Assembly (NCBI RefSeq): GCF_014898055.3
Contig: NW_023603184.1
Coordinates: 115,806,615 to 115,870,614 of the forward strand
Direction: 5' to 3'
Length of the DNA: 64,000 nt
From: Talpa occidentalis
Lineage: Eukaryota; Chordata; Mammalia; Eulipotyphla; Talpidae
Position numbers and translations under genes: made by a program. The first letter of the stretch is position 1. Every line of letters begins with the position of its first letter. Positions 11,646 through 24,366 of the stretch are shown here, piece after piece. A model generated the notes under the pieces. That model saw only the letters and a program-made list of their open reading frames with translations, searched no databases and was not told where the DNA came from.

Positions 11646-12319
11646 GTTAAAAGAAACAGGTAGATCTTGAATAACAAATGTTTTCCTGCAGCTGGAGCTG
11701 GTAGAGAAATAAAAGAGCAGGCACACAGTAATAAATTAATGTTTAAAATGTTATTCATGTAATCTGTTCTTAATATCTATAAAGAAGCTAAATTGAAACA
11801 CCCTATTCCTCTCTATAGGATAACAATAAATATTTTCCCAGAGATAACAAGACTATTAGAAGGTGATAGTTCTGTCCCTGTGGGACAATCATAAACCCTT
11901 GGCTAGCTTCCCCAAGCCTTTCTCATATGAACAGCTTAAACCATTGGAGGAAACACCAACAGGGCAAAGACCCACTGCTTCTAGGGAAGAGAGAAGCACA
12001 AATTCTGCCCTCAGGGAAGCAGCAGGAACACTGAGCTCAGTGTCCTGAACTGAATAATAGTAGAGTTTGATAACTGCTGGGGAAATTCTCACTCAAGACA
12101 CATCACAGATTGGAGGCAGAATTTGGCAGTAATGGGACAAGGGGGCAGAAATACTGAGAAACCCAACTTCTAAGGTTCAGGTTCACAGACCCTGCCTAAG
12201 ACCAAGGCTAGAGCAGGAGTATGGAGAACTGTCTTGCTCCCTCACAAAGGCCTAAGTAGTACATAAATAAATAATTTAAAATGCTAAATATATTAAATCA
12301 ATAAAATAGGTAGACATCA

Positions 12320-13165
12320 AGTAGCAAAAAGGGCAAGCAAAAAAAATATAACACATGGAAATACGGCATCTCAAGATAGTTAGACATCAAAGGGTGAGAA
12401 CAACTTTCTAAAATCCAAATACAAAAGATGGAAGAGTCTATCTCCCTATCAGATAACGAGTTTAGAACTGCCATAATAAATTAAAAGAGAGAGAAGAAAA
12501 CTCAGAAAGGCAAGTCAAAGTGACAAGAGAACTCAGGATGGCAAATTAAAGAAATACAAGAGAACTCAGAAAATCTAACAAAATCCGGAAAAACAAATTA
12601 ATGAGCTAAGAAATTAAATCAACAAATAGAAGTTTGAAATTGAAGTTTTAAGTAGAAAATGGCAGAAATTCAGTAAATAAAGCACTCAACCAATGAGATC
12701 AAGTACCCTAAAACAAGCTATGGAAATAGAATAGATCAAATGGAAGACTGAATCAGTAACATTAAAGATAATAATGGAATAAGCACCCTAGTGGAAGAAG
12801 AGAGAGAAACAAGATGTAAAAAAAAAAAAAAAAAAAAGAGCAGCAGCAATTTGAGATATTCTGATATTAAGAAAGCCAAATAAGACAATGGGTATCCAGA
12901 GGGGGAGAGACAGAGGGGGGCGGGGAGCCAAAAGCCTATTCAAAGAAGTTATAAACTTCCTACACACCCAGGCAAGGAAGGAAATATCCAATCCGTGAAT
13001 CAAAAAGAACATCTGGTTACCTAAATGCAATGAGACCGACACCAAGACACTTAACAGTGAAACTAAAAGAATTCAGGGGAAAAAAAGAATATTGAAGGCA
13101 GCTTGGGGGAAGCAGGTAATATATACAAGTATTCCCATCAAGCTTATATAAGGCTTCTCTTTCCC
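12320..13165 (+). mobile_element. Ancient L1M/HAL1-type fragment, 5' half / ORF1 region
   Basis: A-rich sense strand reading like old L1 ORF1: a 'agataacgagtttagaactgcc' type segment near 12,450, repeated 'gagaactcaga(a/g)', 'ttcagtaaataaagcactcaa' near 12,670, and 'cccaggcaaggaaggaaatatcc' near 12,967. Stops occur in every frame. A 21-A run at about 12,818-12,838 and a purine run at 12,900-12,925 have expanded inside it. Confidence 0.6.
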
Positions 13166-13914
13166 TATCATTTATTCTCTAGGATTGCTTTGTTTTTACT
13201 CTACTGATGCTCTTTATTTTCATAATTTTTTCTTGTATTGAGGAATTCTGCGACATTCGGTTTATGCTTACAATCAAAAAAAAAATTTAAGCCTGATAAT
13301 TATTTTCCTCGAAACAAAATCTGTTAATATCCCATGCATGCAAAGTTTAGAAAACACTACACTTAATCTTTAATGAGGTCTAATTCAAAGTCAAGTTTCA
13401 ACTGTCCAAAGAATTTTATAACGCTAGGCCAGAGTGTTAAAGATATTAAACAGGTGAGCATCACAACTGAGTTTTGGGGGATAACAATGACTACAAGCAA
13501 AACAAAAACAAACACACACAAAGAGAAATACAGTAAGAAAGAATCCAGAACCAGGAATGCGTCAGATTTAGGAAGATTTAGGAAGACTCTTAGGTCCTTG
13601 CTTCCTTCTCATCAGAAACAGATGGTATTAACAAACTGATAAATGCTAGTGTCATTTAAGAATAGTAGATTGTAGTAGTTTGCTTCTTTCTAGTATATCA
13701 ACTATACTGATTGATTAACCAAAACAAAACAAAATTCCATCTACACAGGACACCTGCCTAATCTTCTATTCAAAACTCCTGGGATAGTATATAGGCTTGC
13801 TTGCTATGTTTCTATTAGAAAATAGAGATAATGTTTGCCCATCAGTGGCTCAGTGTGGTGAAAGAGTCACATTTAACTTTCCCAGATGGCATAAGACAAT
13901 TAAAACTGGATATT

Positions 13915-14189
13915 GGGCCTCCCCTGGGGGCTCAGCAGTTGAGCGCTGGGCAGTGAAGATGCCCGCAGCCTCTGCAGCGCCGGTTTGATCCCTGGCCGCC
14001 CGCGAGGGTCCCACATGGCACGCAGACCTCTCCTGCTGCCCACTGCTCTCCTCAGCAGTGTGTTTCGTCAGTCTGCCTGTTCTGTTCCCCTCTGGCTTTG
14101 GTGAATTCTCTCACCCTCCCGTGCTTCTGGCTGTACCCAGTGCTTGTATAAATAAATAAATCTTTAAAAACAAAAAACAAAAAAAAAGC
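13915..14189 (+). mobile_element. tRNA-derived SINE, TSD ctggatatt
   Basis: Head GGGCCTCCCCTGGGGGCTCAG, box B CCGGTTTGATCCC (one change from GGTTCGATCC), body through the AGCAGTGTG motif, and tail TATAAATAAATAAATCTTTAAAA. The 9-bp duplication CTGGATATT lies at 13,906-13,914 and 14,190-14,198. Confidence 0.9.
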
Positions 14190-14596
14190 CTGGATATTAG
14201 CACCAGCTCATAAATTTTTATACCAGAAGAGATGGTAGAAAAAGGGCAGAATTCACCATCTCTGAAGCAATTGCCCAATTGCGCCTATGTCTCTTAGCTG
14301 TGGAACGCTGGTTAACAGTTCATGCCCATTGCTAAAAAAATGAAACACTGCAGCTTGCGGAATCTGAATCACATAGAAAGGGAAGAAGTTGGCACTCCTC
14401 TTAGAATGCTAGCAGTGTGGTAATAGCAAATGTTTGGCATTGTAAATGCAGATTCCCAGGATATTCTCCAGAGATTGAGTCAGCCCATCTGGGGTAGAAC
14501 CTAAAATATGCCTCTTTGATATGTACCCCAGGTGATTCAAAAGAATTAGGACTAAACTCTGAGTTTATACATTTCATATTTGACAGTAACTAACAT

Positions 14597-15214
14597 TTTT
14601 TTTTTTTTTTTTTAAATTCGGTTCTTACTTTTATTTTTTTTTTTTTTTTTTTTTTTTTTATTAAATTTTATTTTTATATTCCCCCATACAATTGCAAACG
14701 CCCCATTCTGACCCCAATCCTTCCCCTCCCGCCCCCCACCCCCCAAAAAGTGTCTCTGGTTCATAGTTTTTTTGTTGATTTTGATTTTCACTTTCTTATA
14801 TTCATTTTCCTGGTCCCTTATTTAAGTTTTCTAGATTCCTGCTATGAGTGAGACCATCCGGTATTTTTCTTTTTCTTTTTGGCTTATTTCGCTGAGCATG
14901 ATCCCTTCCAGTGCCATCCATGTTGCTGCAAATGGCATGTGTTTATCTTTTTTGAATGCTGAGTAATATTCCATGGTATATATGTACCACATCTTCTTGA
15001 TCCAGTCATCTATTTTTGGGCATTTGGGTTGTTTCCAAAGCTTAGCTATTGTAAACAGTGCTGCTATAAACATAGGAGTGCAGGTGCTCTTTGGAATTGA
15101 TGTTTCTGTGTCCTTTGGGTAAATACCTAGGAGTGGAATTGCTGGATCATATGGAAGCTCTATGTTTAGTAGGTCCAGAAATCTCCACACAGCTCTCCAT
15201 AGTGGTTGGACCAG
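14597..15214 (-). mobile_element. 5'-truncated recent L1 (ORF2 C-terminus + 3' UTR)
   Basis: The minus strand encodes the last ~119 residues of L1 ORF2 without a stop (frame 15,190-14,831, ending LIAGI), then a G-rich 3' UTR. TSD TGACAGTAACTAACAT lies at 14,581-14,596 and 15,215-15,230. The open C-terminal frame and perfect TSD mark a young copy. Its A-tail is split by a 15-bp non-A spacer (see findings). Truncated well before the reverse transcriptase core, so it cannot move on its own. Confidence 0.92.
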
Positions 15215-15917
15215 TGACAGTAACTAACATTTTGAGCAATTTTGTAATTACAGCTAAAATATTATGTGTGCATTTTGTTAAATTTGTTATTGCTATAATT
15301 TATATTCATTGGAAAAAATAAAGAGCTTCCTTAATATTATTTTAGTGACCTGAGTTCTCTATTCTTTGACTTTTTCCACATGGTGTGAAAAAGATTACGA
15401 TTAAATTTTCAGCCTCTGCATTTTTATTTCTAGAATTCTTGTTCTTCATAACTAATTAATTTTCCATAACTGTCATAGGGTTATAATCAGTCATTATGAA
15501 TCAGAAGTAAAATTTAGTTCAAGTAAGAAATTATTTAGAAGCTTTCACTTGGTTTCTAGGTAGATAGAACATTTCATTAAAAAAAATAGGAGAAAATAGG
15601 CAAAGTCCTACTACTTTGGGTTCTTTTATAACAAAATATTTATTATTCCATTACTTCAATCACACTTGCTGATGTCATAAAGATTATAGAAATTACATGG
15701 CATCACTTCTTCCTTTAGAAAATTCACATTTTTGGAATTTTGCAAATTCGAAGGAAAAAAAACTATCCGCTCAAGACTTTTCCATAAAAGAATAAAAATA
15801 GAAGTTGACTTGTTGGATTAATTATGTATTTATTAGCATATTTCACTGAAGATATATTTTGAAATTGACTTGCCATATACAGGTTCAGTAATTTTAGTAA
15901 TAATTCATGTTAAGACT

Positions 15918-16148
15918 GGGCCTCCCTGATGGCGCAGGGGGTTAAGCACCGTGCTATGAGGCAATCCCCAGCTGGCCAGGGAGCAACTCACATGGCGAAA
16001 CAGACCTCTCTTGTCTTGCCTCCTGCTCCCCTCAGCAGTGTATTTCACTCAATCTTCCTGTTCGGTTCCCAGCTCTGTCTCTCATTCCCCGCATCTCCGG
16101 CCTGTACCCCAGCTCTTGTATGCATGAATAAATAAATCTTTAAAAAAA
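15918..16148 (+). mobile_element. tRNA-derived SINE, older subfamily (outer copy of nested pair)
   Basis: Head GGGCCTCCCTGATGGCGCAG, then CCCCAGCTGGCCAGGGAGCAA instead of the GAGGGTCCCACATGG form, placing it with the copies at 35.9 and 39.0 kb. The target ATTCATGTTAAGACT precedes it. A diverged second target copy follows and is itself split by the next SINE. Confidence 0.85.
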
Positions 16149-16160
16149 TTTCAGGTCAAT

Positions 16161-16429
16161 GGACCTCCCTGGTGGCGCAGCGGTTGAGCGCTGGGTTGTG
16201 CCCGCAGCCTCTGTAGCGCATGTTCGATCCTTGGCTGCTCCCCGGCCACCGGAGGAGGGTCCCACATGGCGCGCAGACCTCTCCTGCCACCCGCTGCTCC
16301 CCTCAGCAGTGTACTTCGGTCCTTCTGCCTGCTCTGCTCCCCGCTCTGGCTCTGGTGAATTCTCTCACCCTCCCGCGCTTCTGACTGTACCCAGTGCTTG
16401 TATAAATAAATAAATAAATATAAAAAAAA
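16161..16429 (+). mobile_element. tRNA-derived SINE, younger, inserted at tail of previous SINE
   Basis: Head GGACCTCCCTGGTGGCGCAG, box B TGTTCGATCC, body and AAATAAATAAATA tail. Flanks AATTTCAGGTCAA (16,148-16,159) and AATTTCATGTCAA (16,429-16,440) are its near-perfect TSD. They also carry the second TSD copy of the preceding SINE. Confidence 0.9.
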
Positions 16430-16439
16430 TTTCATGTCA

Positions 16440-18710
16440 AGACTAAAAGATAAAAAGCTTTTCAGTATGAATACATGATACTGGAAGGGATGCAAATAAA
16501 TATAATTTATTTAAAAATAAATAATATATCTTCTATATTAAACTGCCCAAGTCCTTGGTTAAAAAAAAAAATTTGGTCAAATTCAGTTCAAATCTTTCCA
16601 TTTAAATTGAGAAATGTGGAATTCTTTGAAGTAGTAAAACTTAAATTTTAGTGTAGATCTCCAAAGGCTATTGCTCACTAGATCCAGTGTTTGGCCTGGA
16701 AATCCACATTTTTTTCCTCTGAGACAGTCTTTGACCATACTGTCTTAATGGTGAGGAAAATATTTGAAAGTGACTGATAATTAGTGGATAATGGCTAAAA
16801 AATAATATCCATGGGAAAAGAATGGTATAATGAGTTAACCTGAAAAAAGAAAGTTTGAAGATGTGCTTTTTAAGAGTTAATTTAAGGAACTGGGATACAG
16901 AAAACTGATCATCAATTTATTATGTTTTCAAAGAAAAGAGCAAAATAGAAATAGGTTTAAATTGCAATGAGTGAGCTTAGGATTACAATTTAAATATCAT
17001 TTTCTTAGCATTGGGACCCCAGTTTATTTCAACCTGTACACCATCCAATCCTGTCACTCCAGTCCACTTAATTCTTAAGGAATCTCTGCCAAAGTTTTTT
17101 TATTTTTATTTTTTTGCCAACACACCCTTAGGAAGCATTTTTCTTAATCGGCCATTCTCTATACTTATTCTCCCACCCCCTCCCTATTACCCCCCAGTGA
17201 TGTCTATTAAAATAATTTATACTGAGATAATTACATTATTTTTCTTCCAGGGAAAGCTATAAAGAGCAGTTATCCTTTTAGCTTAAGTTCTTTAATTGTC
17301 TTTATTAGACAATTTATTGACAATGAAAGAATCGTGTGTGATTCAGGAGCCCTTCAATTCAGTTCAAACGGGGATTTTACCCCTCTTGCTTTCAGCACCT
17401 GATCATGGCTTCAGAAGACTGTCCCCAGTGGACAGTCTATCCAGAAAATTCTTCATTCTATTTAATGTGCATTTGGAAAGATCTCAAATATTTTTTTTAA
17501 AGGCATGGGGGGGGGGAGGGAGGGAGAGGGAGGAGGTAAATGTAAGTCTCAGATTTTGTTCTTGGCTTATAAATTCTCTCACTTTTTAAGTCAACTCTCA
17601 ATAGCCTCTATTTCCAATACTGTTGTTTTTTTGTATTTCATGGCTAGACCTAAGTGTGTCATGGAGTTGTTTACATATGTTTGACATCCTTAGTTTTTCA
17701 GGATGTTATTGTTGCTCATCAGAGTGGAAAGAAAGCATAGACAGCTGCAAGGAAGACATTCATGTTTTATTTACAATAAAAATAAGGGTTTATAATAAAA
17801 TATTTTATTTTATAAAGAAAATTGACACATGAGAATTTTTCTGTTTATCTTTTCTGAACTGTTTCTATAAGAAAATCAACATGTCTACATTAGTTATGTC
17901 TCAATAGATATTATATAGAAAGTGGTAAGTATAAATACTTCTAATTTTTGCTAATGTTATTAATCTTATTCTGCCTATAAGCCTATTTGCCTAAAATTAG
18001 ATGCATTTTTGCTGACAAGCAAAATCTGTAAAATTACATGAAAAACAGTAGTTATTATTTAGTGCATTTCACTAACTCTACTTTCCCCTCAAATACATAT
18101 GATTTGCTGAGATTTAAAGGCCCTGTCCTATCAACAAATCTTCCCGCCTTATCAGAGAATGTAATATAGAGTATGCATTAGTTAGGATGTTGCCAATTAC
18201 AAAGAACAGAATTTCAACTAAAAGTGGCTTAAACAGTGAAGACATTCATTATGACACATACAAGTCCCAAGGCAGATTGATTCAGCCATGTAAACAGTCT
18301 GTCAAAGTCTCAGGTTGTTTTAAGGGTTCTACGTTACTATTGTCAGTTTGTTGAAGTTTGTCAATATTTGTCCTCACAATTGTAAAAGGCTGGCATTGTT
18401 GCTGATACTATGAACAAATGGGGAGTCATCTCTCTTTCCCTCTCTTGAATAGGGAAATAAATCCGTTTTCAGCAACTCTCACCTTTACACTTCCAAGAGG
18501 CTCCCTTGCTGTCCACACTGGCAAGCTAGTAGTCTACACACTTGCTACACAGGGTAGAGTGAATGGCATTTACAGCCCCCTGTGGTGGGAGGGATCTTCA
18601 GAGAAGACAAGAACTGGAATGGCAATAGATGGGGGAGTGTGGGGGGAAATCACCACCATACTGGTGACAGCTCCCAAAAGCCTTCATAAGTGTCTGAAAA
18701 TGGTAATCTA
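16440..18710. other. Non-coding sequence, no gene recognised
   Basis: AT-rich with no recognised exon or named repeat. It contains a purine run AGGCATGGGGGGGGGGAGGG at about 17,500-17,530 and a T-rich patch at 17,095-17,115. Confidence 0.5.
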
Positions 18711-18727
18711 AAATTATATGCTGACTA

Positions 18728-19139
18728 ACAATTTACAATAGCTAAGCTTTGGAAACAACACAAATGGCCCAAAATAGATGACTGGATCAAGAAGATGTGG
18801 TGCATATACACCATGGAATATTACTCTGCATTCAAAAAAGATAAACACATGCAATTTGCAGCAACATGGATGGAGCTGGAAGGGATCATGCTCAGCAAAA
18901 TAAGACAGAAAGAAAAAGAAAAATACCGGATCGTCTCACTCATAGCAGGAATCTAGAAAACCTAAATAAGGGACCAGGAAAAAGAATAACTATAAGAAAG
19001 AAAAAAATCAACAAACAACTATGAACCAGAGACACACTTTGCGGGGGGAGGGGGGAGCAGGGAAAGGAGGGATTGAGGTCAAAATCAGGGGGTTGCAATT
19101 GTATGGGGAATATAAAAATAAAAAATAAATTAATTAAAA
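18728..19139 (+). mobile_element. 5'-truncated recent L1 3' end
   Basis: Begins within ORF2's C-terminus ('tttacaatagctaagctttgg'), reads to the terminal TAG, then the G-rich 3' UTR and AAATAAATTAATTAAAAA. TSD AAATTATATGCTGACTA lies at 18,711-18,727 and 19,140-19,156 (17 bp, perfect). Confidence 0.92.
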
Positions 19140-19156
19140 AAATTATATGCTGACTA

Positions 19157-20440
19157 AATAAATGAGTTTTGTTCATGTTCATGATTTTAAAGTGATAAAT
19201 GTGTTTTCTATTTTACAGTTTACATGGTGATTCTATACCAATTAATTATTCCTCTTACTAATTTTGTGTAGTAGATTTATAGAACATCTTTATTCTAAAG
19301 CATTCAATTTCCAAAATAGAAAATACTTTCTATTGTAATCATGAAAAAGAAGGAAAATTAGACAAAGGAATATGGGTTTTAATGCAGGAAAAAATGAGGA
19401 TAATAGGAACAATAGAAAAAGGGAAAAGCAAGAAAAAAGGAGGGGTGGAGTAGAAAGAGCAGTGACTAATCTGGATGGTCTAATGTAAGAGAATTCAGTT
19501 AACTAGGTCACCAGCCATCAAGACACTGGAGCAAATAGAGGGGAAAGGGAGAGGAGGTAGACTCCTGTTTCAGGCATGTATTCTGCAGGTTAGAATTTGT
19601 CCTAACCACACTGCAGGTGTGTCCCTGGAAATGCATGTTCATATAGTTTGGCATTAACATTCAGATGGCACTCCTTTTTTTTTCACTTAAAGATAATTCA
19701 CCTAACAATGATGCTTAAAATAATCCATCCAAATATTTAAGGCTCTTAACTTCTCTCAGCAATAATTAAAGCAACTTTAGACTAGGCCAAAGAAAATGTT
19801 TGACTATCAGTTTCAAAGGGTCAGCCCTTCCAAGTGATCTGGGCTTTGTAAAGATTTATTCCTCTATATGAATTAAAATCTAAGCTCACGTTAGGGAAAA
19901 CAGCTCGTGTAAATATCCTAAGAGGATTAAGAGGTTACTTTCCCTACTTTCCATTTCACCATTTTACCTGGCTCTTTATTGCCTTTTCCCAAGTTTCCTT
20001 TTTTTAAATCTTTGCCAGATATAATAATCTCTGGATATAGAAGTACTTCTTAATACTTTATCAACCTTGTATAATACATGAAAGTATCTTGTTGAAATTC
20101 TCCTTTTGTTGTGATAGCAATTTATATCCAGATTTTTATTACTTTTAATTTTCATTTCTATTTTAAAATAAAAGACTGAAAGCAATACAAAATAAATATA
20201 CACTCTAGTGAGTTATTTTAAGGGAAACATTATAAAAACATTTATTGTAATGAAGTCAAAAACCAAATCAAGAAATTGAATGTTCCAGCTATTCCAGAAG
20301 CCTTCCATGTGCTGATTTCAAACCACCTCCCTCACTGTGAAGTACCTTCCATCCTGTTTGTCATAGTAATTGCTTCCATGTGTTCTTTATAGGTATATGA
20401 TCTGAGTGCACATCCACAGACACTATAATTTTGCCTACTA
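19157..20440. other. Non-coding sequence, no gene recognised
   Basis: AT-rich. An A/G-rich stretch at 19,330-19,460 is simple-sequence-like. No exon-like frame seen on either strand. Confidence 0.5.
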
Positions 20441-21430
20441 ACATATTTTTTGGATATATCTTTAAAGTCTCTTAAATCTTTTAAATCTTTGTGTATCTCT
20501 TTTAAATCACTCCGTCTACAGGTTGACTTTTACTGTTTATGTCTCTTCCTTATGATCTATCTGTTGAAGAACCCAAGCTGTCTGACTTGTAGAGTTCCCT
20601 ATAGTCTGGATTTCTCTGTGTTGGGATGTTCTTTTATTCTCGGTATTTCCTGTACACTGGAATCTGGATTCCAAGGCTTTGGGGAACTCAGATTGTCTTC
20701 CTTTGGGCAAGATTACAAGTTGCATTGTGTTCCTTCATGAGAAGGCATCTGATGTCTGGTTGATTCTATGATAATTCTAACATTTGATGTTTAGATTCAT
20801 GAATTCACTGGGGGCTGCAAAATGGTGATTTTCAAATTCCATTATTCCTTTTTACTTATTAACTGGAATATTTTTATAAGAAGACATACCTCATCTCCTA
20901 TTTGGCTACACAGTGGTACAATTCATATAGAAAAGGCAGGGTAGCTGTTTTCAAAAGAATGAATTGGTTTCTAATCCTCCTCTGAAGGTGACTAATTCTT
21001 TGTTTTAAAAGGTATTAGCAAGAACTCATGGATTTCAACATATTTGACAAGCTTTCAATAAATAGTAATTATTCTTTATTTTTTTAAACTCAAATTATTC
21101 TATCATCAGCCAGTAAGATTCTTTCAGCTTGGTTTTAATCCTTTTGACAAACCCTTGCAATTTTTGATTAACTCTTTTGATATTTGAAATTGAATATTCC
21201 AAATTCATCCTGTATGCTTCCTGTAGAAATGGAATCTTGTCATATTTCCAAAATCCTGATTTATTTTAGGATTTCAAGACTATAATCTGGTTGCTAACAT
21301 TTACTGATACTCTGTAGGTTAGTATTTCTGGGACCTTTCAGTGGCAGAGCTAGAAAGTCTACCTATTGATAAGGATACATATAGATATAGTTTTACAGAT
21401 AAAATATCTAATGATTTTTTTTAATTTCCA
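20440..21430 (-). mobile_element. Ancient interspersed repeat, family not named with confidence
   Basis: I recognise the consensus-like order 'gtagagttccctatagtctggatttctctg', 'tatttcctgtacactgg', 'ggctgcaaaatggtgattttcaaattcc' and 'gggacctttcagtggcagagctag', which recurs in many mammalian genomes. I cannot say safely whether it is an antisense old LINE (L1M-like) or a large DNA transposon. The adjoining 21,430-21,770 contains a 60-codon lysine-rich minus frame that may belong to the same element. Confidence 0.4.
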
Positions 21431-22824
21431 ATTAAAATTCAGATTTATGGGTATCCTGACAGAACATTTTATATAAATGATTCTTGTTAAAAAATGTTTG
21501 TTACTTTCTCTTGGGTTATCTTTTTGTTTTTGATGGAAAGATTTTTCACCCTTTCAGTCTTACATTTTTCTCTTCACGTATAATTTGTCTTATGCTTGCT
21601 CTTATGTTCATTCTACTGTAGTCATACTTCTCAAATGATTTTTCTTTTATTTCTAATTGTCTCCTATGTTCTGCCACCGCAGTCTCTTTAATTTTCTGAG
21701 TTTTAAAATTTTTGATTAATGTTTTCATTTCATGTTTTGTATTATTTCCTTAACGTAGTCTAGCTTTAGAAAGTCAAAATCGTGATTTGTCCTGTGAGCA
21801 ACTGGCTAGTTGTTCCTGCCCTCTCAGATCACACCTCCTCCTGCCTGTTCAACTGCATCTATACCCCTAGCTCCTTCAGTGCTCATTAAACTAGTTTTAA
21901 CATGTTACTGTTCTCTCATTTTTAATGTGTTGATTAAATTTTCCACATATTCAGTGAGCCACTTTTCTTTTTGAAAATTATAATTGAACAGTATACATTA
22001 TCCAAAATTAAATGTGGCATTTGGTCTAATCATAGATCTCCTTCTCTTAAAAACAAGTTGGACACCTGAATTAATTCTTTGAGTTTCTGGACAAACATGT
22101 CACTTGACTTTAGGTGATAATCCTCTCCTTGATTCAACAAGTATGTATTAAGAGCCTACTCTGGGAAAGAAGCTTACAGCTATTAACTTCTGACAAGAAG
22201 AATGTTAAATGTATCTCTGTTTAATAGTGTCATGGCTATAACATGAATTCAGTTTGTTTACACTGGTGATCCGCTCCTCAGGGTGTGTAGGAGGTATGGA
22301 CACTTTGACTTAATCCCATTAATTGTAAACTTAATCGACTGAGTTCTGGGTAGAATTAGGTCTCCATATATCAGCCTTTATATTCCAGGCTATTTAAGTG
22401 CTGAAATATTGTATTTGTGCTGGTACAATGTCATTAGTGTTTTTAAAAATCTGAAATCTGAGCCACTTATATGAGATGTATCTAGAGAATTTGTACACTG
22501 CATTAATATCTCAAGTCCAATAGAGTTGTACTCAGTAAGAGGCATTTTAATGTTATTGGGCAGGAAGGGAAGGGAAGATCTCAGGCCCCATTACCACCAA
22601 ACTCCCAGGAGTCTGCACACCCTATTTCCTGGGGCCAGATTCTCTGTTTTCCAAACTTTCCTCTCCTAGAGTAGTTTATTTCAAACACCACCTTCTCCAA
22701 TCATCCTCCTTGCAAAGACTCCAGAAATGGGTAAAGGTAATCTCTGCCTTGAACCTTAGCTCTCTCTCTAATAGAGAGCACTTAAGGGCGAAGTGGACCC
22801 CACAATGAAGACCATATGTCTTAG

Positions 22825-23060
22825 ATTGTTAGGGCTGCCATAACAGTGCCACATATGGGGTGACTTAAACAACAGAAGATTATTTACTCACAATTCTGAA
22901 GGCTAGAAGTAAAAGATGTAAAGGTTTCTTCTGAAAGATTCTCCCTGGCTTGTAGCTGACCAACTACTCCCTGTGTCTTCACATGAACTTTTCTTCTGTT
23001 TGTGCCTTTGTCCTAAAACCAACATAAAAATTGGGGGTGTGGAGCATCATTCAGCCCATA
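22825..23060 (-). mobile_element. MLT1-type LTR (ERVL-MaLR), antisense
   Basis: 'ttagattgttagggctgccataaca' near 22,830-22,855, then 'tgacttaaacaacagaagattatttactcacaattctgaaggct' and 'cttgtagctgaccaactactccctgtgtcttcacatg'. This is the reversed MLT1 LTR, 3' end first, truncated on the other side. No coding capacity. Confidence 0.8.
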
Positions 23061-23069
23061 GCACCATAT

Positions 23070-24080
23070 ATGTGTAGTTCTTAAAAATCAAATATAAGCA
23101 TTTATATATTCTGTAAAACAAATACAAAAATACCAGCATTACAATAATATCATAGCTATTCGCATAATACAGTAAGATTAGTTATTTAATTGTATTGTGG
23201 ATCAACAGATTTTCTATTTTACTGGCCCATGGAACAGTCTCAGAGGCTACCAACTACATTTTCTTTTTTAAATAAGGGAATCTTCATTTGTATTTTTCTG
23301 TGTAGTTATCCTTGCTGAACTTTTTCATCCTGCCCTAACCTGGAGGCTGGGTGTCCCTAGTACATAGAAAACTTTTACATAATAAATTAGATTTTAAAGG
23401 GTTAATTTAAAGATTGGTAAAAGAGATGAGAAAGACAAGAAATCAAACTTGGCATTCACTGGGTTTACTGAAAAGAGAAGACCCAAACAGTCCTTTTCCT
23501 CTTTATGAAGTTCAGCAAGAAATAAGCCCAGCAGAGCTGAGTTAGTTCCAAGGGCCAACACTGGCCAAGACCAGTAGAAATGGGACATGAGCTCTTTTGC
23601 TAAGCTTTCATAGCTTAGCTTGATAATTACTTCTTGGCCAGGAAGTGCACATTGTTACCTAGTAAACTAGATGTCCCCCACCCCAGTTGCCCATAGATAT
23701 ACACTTCTACTCTTTCTATTCTGCTTCCAGCTCTGCCAGCCCACTTATCCCCGCTCTCTCTGTTCTCTCTCTGCAGAGTCATGAACACTCCCCAGTTCCA
23801 CCTCTGAGTTTCCCACTTCAGATTTATTCCTGGAGACGGCTGTGGGTGGGGGTCGGTGTCCTTGTATCCCATCTTTGCTTGCTGATTAACTCATTCATGA
23901 AATTTTATAGGTGACCCACCCCACTCCACGCCTTGCCCAAGATGTTTTCAGCATTCTGAGTCTCAGTTGAATTCATTCTAATTGTGGCTGTTGATCAAGA
24001 TGATCTCTATGATTCCTCTTCACCCTAATGCTATTTGCCTATGCTTCAATTTCAGACTCAAATGCAGATTGAAAAAAATC
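23070..24080. other. Non-coding sequence, no gene recognised
   Basis: Mixed-composition sequence. The open frames at 23,394-23,588 (minus) and 23,627-23,914 (both strands) resemble no protein known to me and lack splice or promoter context. Confidence 0.5.
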
Positions 24081-24084
24081 CTAT

Positions 24085-24301
24085 TTACAGTTACAAAAGA
24101 AACTTAATATAAATGTCTTTATCAGAGGGGAGGGCGAGGGGGATGGAAGGAAAGGGTAGAGGATATCAACCAATAGTGGGAATGGCACCAGAGCTTTGGT
24201 GGTGATGAGGTGAGGCTTACACACACACACACAGGTGAAGACATACCCCTGAAATTTATACACTATTGTAAATGAATGAAATTTTATTTAATAAAAAAAA
24301 T
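24085..24301 (+). mobile_element. L1 3' UTR end fragment
   Basis: 'agaggggagggcgagggggatgg' purine-rich stretch, a CA repeat at 24,220-24,233, then 'acccctgaaatttatacactattgtaaatgaa' and an A-run at 24,293-24,301. This is the typical terminal order of older L1 3' UTRs. Confidence 0.6.
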
Positions 24302-24366
24302 GCTGTTGGCTAACAGACATGGAAGGAAAATATCCCTTTCTTCCTAGACTTTTAAGGTTTATTTTA

